A stretch of 7,275 nucleotides of DNA from an uncultured Archangium sp. (lineage in GTDB: Bacteria; Myxococcota; Myxococcia; Myxococcales; Myxococcaceae), in contig CAMLFP010000290.1 in NCBI GenBank assembly GCA_946479335.1, positions 1 through 7,275 of the forward strand, read 5' to 3'. Shown here in pieces: positions 1-6,676 of the stretch. A program made the translations under genes and the position numbers. The notes beneath the pieces were generated by a model, which saw only the letters and a program-made list of their open reading frames with translations, was not told the DNA's origin and did not search any database. The stretch's first letter is position 1, and every line of letters starts with the position of its first letter.

Positions 1-3000
1 CGGGCGCGCGGCCTCGAGCGCCGCGAACGCGCCTTCGAGATCGCCCTCGAGCTCGCGCGACTCGCAGCGCTCGAGCAACACCAACTCCAGCGCGGCGGTG
101 CCCTGCGCAGCGGCCTCCGCGGCGGGCAGCATCTCGGCGGCCTTCACGCGGCTGCCCTCGAGGCGGGTGGTCTTCGCGTCGACCAGCAGGAACTCGGCGC
201 TCGGCGGCGTCAACGGCGCGGCCAGCGGCGCGGCGACGTCGAGCAACGCCCGGGCGCGCGCCACGTCTTCGGTCACCAGCGCCTGCGCCGCGGCCCGCGC
301 CAGCGCGTCGACCCGGGCGCGGGTCTGCGCGTCAGACACCGGCATCAACGCCATCGCGCTGGCCATGCCCTCCCACGCGATGCTGCCGGCGCGCGAATCG
401 GCCCGGGCCAGCGCGACATCGAGCGCGTGCTTCCACAGCGGAGCGCCGCGCGCGCCATCACCTGCCGCGACGAGGTGGGCCGCGAGCTCGGCGTGGTCGA
501 CCGATGAGGGGTCGGCCTTGCCCTGCTCGATGAGCGCCGCCGCGCAGCGCGCGTGGAGGTCGGGCGTCACCTGCTTGAGCAGCAGCTCACGCACCGCGTG
601 TTCGCGCACCGAGACGTGCCGCGTGCCTTCGGTGACGAGCCACCCGCCAGCCTGCAGCGAGGCGAGGCGCTCCTGCGCGGCCTCGGGGGACGCGCGGCGC
701 AGCGTGGCCACGTCGCAGCGCGAGCCCAGCGCGGCGGCCACCACCAGCACCAGCGCGTCGCCCAGCGGCAGCAGCGGCACGCGCGCGAGGCGCACGTCAC
801 CCTCAGGCGGGAGCTGCTCGTGCGAGGCGAGGTCGATCGCGCCTTCACGCTCGACCAACAGGCCAGCCTCGTCGGCCCACGAGAGGAGCTCCAGCACCGC
901 GCCGGCCGCGCCGTGCGAGTTCTCGAGCAACCAGGTCGCGAGCGTCTCGCTGATGGTGCCGCGCAGCGCGCCCGCGGCCAGGCGCGACACGTCGGCGAGC
1001 TCCAACGCGGGCAGGCTGACCTGCTGCAGGTCTTTGAGGAGGTCGTCGCGGTCGGAGGGCGACGAGAAACCCACGACCAGCTCGCGCGACGCGGGCCGCG
1101 CGGCCATGGCGACGAAGGTCTCGAAGCTCGCCATGTCCATCTGGGGGAGCGCGTGGAAGATGACGACCACCGGGTTGTCGCCCGCGGCGTTGCGCACCAG
1201 CGCGCGCAGCACGTGCGCGGCCTGCCCGGGAGAGGGCGGCGAGGTCCACGCGCGGACACCGGCCACCGCCAGCGTCGCCTCGCGCAGCGGCGCGGGCACG
1301 TTGCGCTTCTCCAGCGCGGCGTCGAGGCGGGTGAAGCGCTCCTCGGGCGTCAGGCCCAGCACCTGGCACACCATCGCCGTCACCGACGAGAGCGGCCGCG
1401 ACGACTCCGGCGAGGCGCGCACCACGAAGTAACCGCGCTTCTTCGAGCCGTTGGCCAGCATGTTGGCCAGCGTGGTGCTGCCCGCGCGCGGCGGCCCCTG
1501 CACCAGCAGCGACACCGCCATGCCCTGCTTCAGGCTGGCGAGCCGGCGCTCCAGCGCGTCCAACACCGGGCGGCGGCCGAGCAGCTCGGTGGCCACCAGC
1601 ACGCTGGCGCGGCGCGGCCCGCAGGTCACCGTGCCCGGGCTCTCCGACTCGGTGAAGACGCACGCGCGCGAGGCCCGCGAGGCGATCTCCTTCTCGACCC
1701 AGGCGCTGCCACCGCGCGCCTTGGCGACCTTCTGGCGCAGCGCCGCGCCGGCGTCGGCCACCAGCGGGAACGCCGCGGCCCCGACGTACGCGCGCGCCGA
1801 GGCGGGCACCTGCTGGCGGAGGCCCTCCAGCGCGACGGCCTCCCGCACGGCGAGCACCGCGCGCACCGCGCGACCCGCGGCGGGCTCGCCCACGAAGCCC
1901 ACCGTGAAGCCCTCGTCGTCGTGCGCGGCGAGGAAGCCGTTGAAGTGGGCCACCGCCTCCAGCGCCTTGCCGACACACGCCTTCTGCTGCGGGCTCTTCG
2001 TCGGCGCGCCCAGCACCTCGATGCGCAGCGCCACGCCCGTCTGTTGCTCGGTCGGGCTGGCGCGCTGCAGGGCCACCACGGCCGCGTCGGGCAGCACGTC
2101 GGCGAAGGGCGCGAGCTGCGCGTTGACCGGAGGCCGCGCGACGGGCACCGCCCCGCCGCCCATCGACGCGAAGAAGTCGTCGGCCGGCATCGCCGCGGAG
2201 GGCGAGCTGTCGAGGGGCGCGGGCGCCTCTTCGCTCCACTCTGCGACGTCGGTGGGCGCGGTCGCGGCCGAGGCGACGCCGGGCTTCGCGATGGCGTCGA
2301 GCAGCGCCTCGCGGAACTCGGCCACGCTCTGGAAGCGCTTCTCCTTCTCCTTCGCGAGCGCCCTGGCCACCGCGTCGTTGAGCAACCCCCACTGCGCCAG
2401 CTCGGGCCGCACGGTGGCCAGCGGCTCCGGCGGCTGGTGGAGGTGCGCGCTCACCACGCGGCGCAGCTCCTTGGCGACGAAGGGCGGGCGGCCGGTGAGC
2501 AGCTCGAAGGCCACGCAGCCCAACGCGTAGATGTCGGTGCGGTTGTCGACGGCGTCGGCCAGCGCCTGCTCGGGCGAGAGGTACGCCGGCGTGCCCACCA
2601 CCACGCCCAGCTGCGTGAGGCGGTTGGTCTTGCCGCCGCCGGTGCCCTTGTCGGAGAGCCGCGCGATGCCGAAGTCGAGGATCTTCGCGCGCTCGCCGCC
2701 CTCGCGCTTCTTGCCGAGGATGATGTTCGCCGGCTTCAAGTCGCGGTGCACCACGCCCAGGGCGTGCGCCTCGCCGAGGCCCTCCAGCACCTGCGCGAGG
2801 ATGTCGACCGCGTCTTTCGGCGAGAGCGGCCCGTGGCCCAGCCGCACGTCGAGCGTCTCGCCGTCGACGTACTCCATCGCGAGGAAGAGCTGGCCGGTGT
2901 CGGTGCGGCCGAAGTCGAAGACGTGCACCACGTGCGGGCTCTCGAGCCGCGAGACGAGCTGCGCCTCGCGCTCGAAGCGCGTCCACGCCTCGGGGTCGGT

Positions 3001-3528
3001 GATGAGCGAGCGCCGCAGCACCTTCACCGCCACCGTGCGCTTCAGCGCGATGTGCTCGGCCCGGTACACCTCGCCCATGCCGCCGGTGGCGACGTGGCTC
3101 TCGATGACGAAGCGACCGTCGATGATGGTGCCCGGCTCCAGCTGCTGCTCGGGGAGCTCGTCGCCCGGCGCCACCACCGCTTCGACGTCGGGCGAGCTCT
3201 TGCTGACGTCGATGTGCATGCGCGAGGTCGAGAACGAGACCGGCGCCTCGGCGCCCGCGTCGAGCTGCTTCACCAGCTCGTTGACCGCCTGCACCGAGGG
3301 CTCGTCGAGGGCCACCCGCAAGCCCACGCTGCCTGACTCGTCGAAGTCGGCCGACAGCACCACCGCCCGCACCTCCAGGCGCGCGTCACCGACGCTGACG
3401 TCCAGCTCGAGCTCTGCGCCGTTCTCCACCTCGTCGGGGTAGGGCACGAAACACGACGAACCCTGCGCGCCGAAGGCGGCGCGAAATTCCTCCAGCTTTG
3501 AAAACGACAACCCGCAGCGAATCGACAC
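1..3528 (-). CDS. Multidomain Ser/Thr protein kinase with PilZ-like N-terminus and degenerate cyclase-like and ATPase-like regions (3' end outside window)
   Basis: The frame is open from the proposed GTG (3526-3528) to base 1 with no stop: 1176 codons, C-terminus missing. Residues 1-100 resemble a PilZ fold. The Hanks-type kinase spans about 137-400: Gly loop TGGMGEVYR (G149, G150, G152), VAVK lysine K169, probable alpha-C E188, HRDLKPAN (D263, N268), DFG (D285), GTPAYLSPEQ and RTDIYALG, so phosphotransfer to Ser/Thr looks possible. About 500-640 resembles an adenylate-cyclase homology domain without its metal aspartates. About 648-920 resembles the MalT/AAA_16-type ATPase of PknK-like kinases, starting at LLGRRPVLDALE, but its Walker A reads GPPRAGST (Ser684 for Lys) and its Walker B reads VVVIFHALPQMD. 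The rest is Ala/Leu-rich and helical, probably TPR-like. No membrane segment was seen, so it is probably cytoplasmic. The start is uncertain: GTG 3562, TTG 3508 and GTG 3628 are in frame, and no upstream in-frame stop occurs before 3660. GTG 3526 fits the first beta strand and has GGGTGG just upstream. The kinase call is secure; the other domains are read by eye. Confidence 0.93.
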   Translation of the reverse strand, partial: MSIRCGLSFSKLEEFRAAFGAQGSSCFVPYPDEVENGAELELDVSVGDARLEVRAVVLSADFDESGSVGLRVALDEPSVQAVNELVKQLDAGAEAPVSFSTSRMHIDVSKSSPDVEAVVAPGDELPEQQLEPGTIIDGRFVIESHVATGGMGEVYRAEHIALKRTVAVKVLRRSLITDPEAWTRFEREAQLVSRLESPHVVHVFDFGRTDTGQLFLAMEYVDGETLDVRLGHGPLSPKDAVDILAQVLEGLGEAHALGVVHRDLKPANIILGKKREGGERAKILDFGIARLSDKGTGGGKTNRLTQLGVVVGTPAYLSPEQALADAVDNRTDIYALGCVAFELLTGRPPFVAKELRRVVSAHLHQPPEPLATVRPELAQWGLLNDAVARALAKEKEKRFQSVAEFREALLDAIAKPGVASAATAPTDVAEWSEEAPAPLDSSPSAAMPADDFFASMGGGAVPVARPPVNAQLAPFADVLPDAAVVALQRASPTEQQTGVALRIEVLGAPTKSPQQKACVGKALEAVAHFNGFLAAHDDEGFTVGFVGEPAAGRAVRAVLAVREAVALEGLRQQVPASARAYVGAAAFPLVADAGAALRQKVAKARGGSAWVEKEIASRASRACVFTESESPGTVTCGPRRASVLVATELLGRRPVLDALERRLASLKQGMAVSLLVQGPPRAGSTTLANMLANGSKKRGYFVVRASPESSRPLSSVTAMVCQVLGLTPEERFTRLDAALEKRNVPAPLREATLAVAGVRAWTSPPSPGQAAHVLRALVRNAAGDNPVVVIFHALPQMDMASFETFVAMAARPASRELVVGFSSPSDRDDLLKDLQQVSLPALELADVSRLAAGALRGTISETLATWLLENSHGAAGAVLELLSWADEAGLLVEREGAIDLASHEQLPPEGDVRLARVPLLPLGDALVLVVAAALGSRCDVATLRRASPEAAQERLASLQAGGWLVTEGTRHVSVREHAVRELLLKQVTPDLHARCAAALIEQGKADPSSVDHAELAAHLVAAGDGARGAPLWKHALDVALARADSRAGSIAWEGMASAMALMPVSDAQTRARVDALARAAAQALVTEDVARARALLDVAAPLAAPLTPPSAEFLLVDAKTTRLEGSRVKAAEMLPAAEAAAQGTAALELVLLERCESRELEGDLEGAFAALEAARP

Positions 3529-3635
3529 GTTCCACCCGGCTGGTGAGAACCAGCAGATTCTCACAGCCGGGCCAAAATGCGGGTGCGAAATTGGACCCCC
3601 TGCGCTGCGTGTAGGAACGTGCGGCGTCACTCCCC
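3529..3635. promoter_or_regulatory. Divergent intergenic region between the kinase and the receiver/DUF4388 gene
   Basis: These bases separate the two outward-facing start codons and must hold both promoters unless these start inside the neighbouring coding sequence. The region is somewhat richer in A/T than the flanking genes. A strong inverted repeat lies at 3535-3571. No convincing sigma-70 or sigma-54 promoter can be picked by eye. TTGGAC at 3591-3596 with TAGGAA at 3612-3617 (15-base spacing) is a poor match. An in-frame TAG at 3612-3614 limits how far upstream the plus-strand gene can start. Confidence 0.6.
3535..3571. repeat. Inverted repeat, 14 bp stem with one bulged base; candidate operator or mRNA hairpin
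   Basis: The left arm CCCGGCTGGTGAGAA (3535-3549) pairs with the right arm TTCTCACAGCCGGG (3558-3571) over 14 base pairs, with a single unpaired G in the left arm and an 8-base loop. A smaller alternative hairpin, CTGGT-GAGA-ACCAG, sits at 3540-3553. No T-run follows on either strand and the repeat lies upstream of both genes, so it is not an intrinsic terminator. Read on the minus strand it ends six bases before the proposed GTG start of the kinase. It could bind a dimeric regulator of both genes, fold in the kinase mRNA leader, or both; the sequence cannot distinguish these. Confidence 0.7.
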
Positions 3636-6116
3636 ATGGCCGCCTCTCCCGTCCTCCTCGTCGCTGACGACCTGTCGCTCATCGCGGCGGTCAAACGCGT
3701 GCTGGCGCGGGAGAGCTACGAGTGCGTGCTGGCCACCAACGCCGCCGACGCCGTCATCGCCTTCGGGCACACGCTGCCGGGCCTCGTGCTGGTGCAGCCC
3801 ACCGTCGAGGGCGACCGCGGCGCGGTGGTGTTGGAAGAACTCCAGAACCACCCCGACGCGCAGCTGCTCCGCGTGGTGTTGCTGGGCGACAGCGCGCCGG
3901 GCTCGAGCTGGCCCATCGAGCCGGTGCCCATCGACCCGGAGCACCTCGCGAAGACCATCGCCACCCACATGCGCGCCGCCGAGCCGGAGTGGGCGGTGCG
4001 CGAGGCGCCGCCCGCGGAGAGCGACGCGCCGCCCGAGCCCGCGCCTCCCGAGGAGCCCGACGCGTGGCGGGCGACCGCGCCGCCCGAGGTGAGCATCGAA
4101 GACAAGCTCTTCGGCGACCTGGCCGCCGACGTCGAGGCCTCGGCGATGGAGTCGGTGGAGGCCGCGCTCCCGCAGCCGCGCAACGACGACGAGCTCCAGC
4201 GGTTGGAAGAAGACGTGCGCGCCGAGGCCCAGCGCCGCCGGGCGTCGCGTGAAGCGCAGGCGGTGACGGTGAAGCCCGCACCGCCCACCCCGCCGCCGCC
4301 GCCGGTCATCGCCAGCGGAGACGCGGGTGAAGCGTCGTTCGCCGACGTGAGCGACGAGCCGCCACCGCCGCCGCCCTCGCGCGCGGGTGAGGTGCTGGCG
4401 CGCGCCGAGGCGATGGTGCTCGAGAGCCGCGCCCAGAGCGAAGCGCAGCTGCGCGCGGAAGAAGCAGAGCGCCACGCCCGCGCCGCGACCGAAGAGACGC
4501 TCCAGCGCTACCTCGAAGACGCCGAGCAGCGCATCGCCGCGCAGCAGAACGACCTCGCCGCCCACGCCGCGGAGGTGCTGCGGCTCACCACCGCGATGGA
4601 CGAGCTGCGCGTCGGCCACGACATCGAGGTGGAGGAGCTGCGCGGCACCGCGCACGACGTCGACGAGGCGCACCTCGCGCAGGTGGCGCGGCTGGAGCAG
4701 CAGCTCGCCGAAGCCCAGCGCACGCACGCCACCGAGCTGGAGCAGCTCCGCGGGTGGATGGAGGAGGCCGAGGCCGCGCACACCACCGCGATGCAGCAGC
4801 GGCAGGAGGTGCTGGAGCGGCTGACCGGCGAGCTGGCGCAGGCGCGGGCGCAGGTGGCGGACGCGGAGACGCAGCTCGAAGCGCTCCGCGCGCAGCTCAA
4901 CGAGTCGGGCGCGCGCGTGGAGACGTTGACCGCCGACTTGAGCAACACCTCGGAGCTGATGGAGGAGACCTCGCGGGAGCGGGACGCCATCCGCACGCGG
5001 GTGGCGACGCTGGAGCCCGAGCTGGCGCTGGAGAAGCAGCGCGTGAAGGAGCTGGAGGCGCGGGAGGTGATGCCGGTGGAGCTCCCGGGGAAGCGCACTG
5101 TCGGGCTGGCGCGCCACGGCAAGGTGAGCCTCGATGGGCTCGCGCGCGTCGTCTCGCACGTGGTGCTGGCGAACCTCGAGACGCGGCTCGACCTCGGCGT
5201 CGAGGGCGGCGTGCGCACCCTGTTCTTCAAGCGCGGGCAGATCGTCGCCGCGGAGTCGAACCTCGACCACGAGAACCTGCTGACGCGCGCGCGCCGCGAC
5301 GGCCTCATCGACGGCAAGCAGGAAGCCGAGCTGCGCAGCTTCCGCGGGGCGACGCCCAAGGAGCAGCTCGACGCGCTCAAGGCGCGCGGCTTCATCCGCG
5401 ACATCGAATCGGTGCCGCTGGTGCAGCGCTACACCGAGCAGGTGGCGCTCGATGCGTTCTGCGAAGAGCACTCCAACTACCGGCTGGTCGACGAGACGCC
5501 GTCGGCGGCGACACTGCTGGCGACGGTGCCGCGCCCCACCCTGCCGATGCTGGCCGAGTCGCTGCGCCGCGCGGTGACGCCCGACCTGCTGCTCGAGAAG
5601 CTGGGCGGCGGCGAGGCGGTGGCGACGGCCAACGAGTCGGAGCTCGACCTGCGCGCGCTGGGCTTCTCGGAGCGCGAGCGGAAGATGCTGACCTGGGTCG
5701 ACGGCGCGGCGACGGTGGAGGACCTCTCGCTGGCCTCCGGCCTCAAGCCCGACGCGGCGTTCCGTGCGCTGCTGGTGGCGAAGTACCTGGGCCTCATCGA
5801 CTTGAAGCCCGGCACGCGGAAGACCGAGTCGGCGTCGGGGCAGCTCGACATCAACCGCCTCGACGCCAAGTTCGATGAGGTGCAGGACGCCGACTACTTC
5901 ACCATCCTCGGGTTGCCGCGGGTGGCGGGCGCCGAAGACGTGCGCCGCGCGTACCAGCGCCTCGCGCAGGAGTTCGACCCGCTGCGCTTCTCCGGCCACC
6001 CCGACGCGGGCCTGCAGCAGCGCGCGCAGACCGTCTCGCGGTTGCTCGAAGAGGCCGCCCGCGCGCTCGAAGATGACCGCCGCCGCGCCGAGTACGCGCG
6101 CCACCTCCTCGACTGA
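3636..6116 (+). CDS. Pseudoreceiver / coiled-coil / DUF4388 / J-like domain protein
   Basis: This encodes 826 residues. ATG 3636 is the furthest-upstream start possible: an in-frame TAG lies at 3612 with no start codon between. No good Shine-Dalgarno is present. Residues 5-115 have the receiver pattern (PVLLVADD with D11, D12), but the phosphoacceptor site is Gln54 (LVLVQP) and the beta-5 Lys position is Val97. Residues about 116-248 are an acidic Pro/Ala linker with proline runs at 219-223 and 242-247. Residues about 249-477 are a long Glu/Ala/Gln/Arg coiled coil. Residues about 490-610 match DUF4388 (PATAN-like): GKVSLDGLARVV starting at 495, then LFFKRGQIVAAESN. About 615-725 may be winged-helix-like. 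About 749-826 resemble a J domain (DYFTILGLP, AYQRLAQEF) with DPL at 781-783 in place of HPD. No signal peptide or membrane segment is seen. Pseudoreceiver plus coiled coil recalls AglZ and FrzS of Myxococcus, which are protein-interaction hubs, but no orthology is claimed. Function is unknown; a cytoplasmic scaffold is the best guess. Confidence 0.93.
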   Translation: MAASPVLLVADDLSLIAAVKRVLARESYECVLATNAADAVIAFGHTLPGLVLVQPTVEGDRGAVVLEELQNHPDAQLLRVVLLGDSAPGSSWPIEPVPIDPEHLAKTIATHMRAAEPEWAVREAPPAESDAPPEPAPPEEPDAWRATAPPEVSIEDKLFGDLAADVEASAMESVEAALPQPRNDDELQRLEEDVRAEAQRRRASREAQAVTVKPAPPTPPPPPVIASGDAGEASFADVSDEPPPPPPSRAGEVLARAEAMVLESRAQSEAQLRAEEAERHARAATEETLQRYLEDAEQRIAAQQNDLAAHAAEVLRLTTAMDELRVGHDIEVEELRGTAHDVDEAHLAQVARLEQQLAEAQRTHATELEQLRGWMEEAEAAHTTAMQQRQEVLERLTGELAQARAQVADAETQLEALRAQLNESGARVETLTADLSNTSELMEETSRERDAIRTRVATLEPELALEKQRVKELEAREVMPVELPGKRTVGLARHGKVSLDGLARVVSHVVLANLETRLDLGVEGGVRTLFFKRGQIVAAESNLDHENLLTRARRDGLIDGKQEAELRSFRGATPKEQLDALKARGFIRDIESVPLVQRYTEQVALDAFCEEHSNYRLVDETPSAATLLATVPRPTLPMLAESLRRAVTPDLLLEKLGGGEAVATANESELDLRALGFSERERKMLTWVDGAATVEDLSLASGLKPDAAFRALLVAKYLGLIDLKPGTRKTESASGQLDINRLDAKFDEVQDADYFTILGLPRVAGAEDVRRAYQRLAQEFDPLRFSGHPDAGLQQRAQTVSRLLEEAARALEDDRRRAEYARHLLD

Positions 6117-6118
6117 TG
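6114..6118 (+). other. Stop/start overlap (TGATG), translational coupling site
   Basis: The TGA of the upstream gene (6114-6116) shares its A with the ATG of the next gene (6116-6118). The preceding bases are pyrimidine-rich (CCACCTCCTCGACTG) and contain no Shine-Dalgarno. Translation of the downstream gene therefore probably depends on ribosomes finishing the upstream one. Confidence 0.75.
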
Positions 6119-6676
6119 GGTGTCCCCCTGCCGGAGCGCCTCGTCTTCTCGCAGACCGTGGAGGGTCTCTTCCTCCGCGCGCTCAAGCCGCGCCTCACGC
6201 CGCGCCTGATGGACCGGCTGGCCGATGAAGCGGGCGTGAATCTGCGCGCGCCGCTCAAGCCCGGCTACTCGTTGACCGCGTGGGACGCCGCCGTCGCCCT
6301 CGCCGCCGAGGAGCTGCACCCCGGAGAAGACCCCGCCGTGGCGTTCGAGCTGCTCGGCGCCGCGCTGACACAAGGCTACTTCGACACGGTCGTCGGCTCG
6401 GCCATGGCGGCGATGCTGCGGCTCATCGGCCCGAAGCGCGCCGTCCGCCGCATCGAGCGCAGCCTGCGCAGCGGCAACAACTACAGCGAGACGCGCCTCA
6501 TGGAGCTCGCGCCGAACTCCTACGAGCTCCACACCAACGAGGTGGGGCGGCTCCGCGAGAACCTGCGCGGCGTCATCCGCCGGGGCATGGAGGTGTCGGG
6601 CGCGAAGAGCGTGCGCTGCCGGGTGCTGCGCTTCGACGACGTGGGCTGCGTGTACGCCATCGAGTGGGCCGCCTGA
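6116..6676 (+). CDS. DUF2378 / TIGR02265-type myxobacterial protein
   Basis: This encodes 186 residues, close to the roughly 180-200 residues I recall for the family. It resembles the paralogous family first defined in Myxococcus and Stigmatella, in layout rather than by a single diagnostic motif. It has an N-terminal VFSQTVEGLFLRAL segment, a central aromatic/helical block (YSLTAWDAAVALAAEEL, residues 51-67), a GAALTQGYFDTVVGSAM segment (81-97), NNYSETRLMEL (121-131) and a C-terminal beta-rich end finishing in CVYAIEW (178-184). No signal peptide, transmembrane helix or catalytic motif is visible, and the biochemical role of the family is not known to me. Its start is fused to the stop of the pseudoreceiver gene, so the two are almost certainly made together and may act together. 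Family assignment is fairly confident; function is unassigned. Confidence 0.85.
   Translation: MGVPLPERLVFSQTVEGLFLRALKPRLTPRLMDRLADEAGVNLRAPLKPGYSLTAWDAAVALAAEELHPGEDPAVAFELLGAALTQGYFDTVVGSAMAAMLRLIGPKRAVRRIERSLRSGNNYSETRLMELAPNSYELHTNEVGRLRENLRGVIRRGMEVSGAKSVRCRVLRFDDVGCVYAIEWAA

Noticed and set aside
98..1432. A second plus-strand open frame opposite the kinase C-terminal half
   Set aside because: The translation is Ser/Ala/Arg-rich without recognisable motifs and overlaps a frame with a continuous ATPase-like pattern.
553..3336. A 2.8-kb plus-strand open frame opposite the kinase gene
   Set aside because: The translation is a low-complexity Arg/His/Ala/Leu-rich string with no domain pattern. 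It is the expected shadow of G/C-ended codons on the minus strand, where kinase motifs are unambiguous.
3498..3525. TTGAAA...AATCGA on the plus strand as a sigma-70 promoter
   Set aside because: The -10 match is poor and the site lies inside the probable N-terminal coding region of the kinase; not supported beyond chance.
4290..4304. CCG triplet repeat considered as a microsatellite or phase-variable tract
   Set aside because: It has only five units, encodes prolines in a linker already rich in proline, and unit loss or gain would not shift the frame.
5997..6005. Literal His-Pro-Asp codons that might mark a functional J domain
   Set aside because: They fall seven residues after the expected position following helix II (AYQRLAQEF), in a Gly-containing segment, so they are probably not the catalytic HPD loop.
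3627..6104. A minus-strand open frame opposite the pseudoreceiver gene
   Set aside because: It is an Arg/His/Leu-rich antisense shadow; the plus strand carries DUF4388, coiled-coil and J-like patterns.
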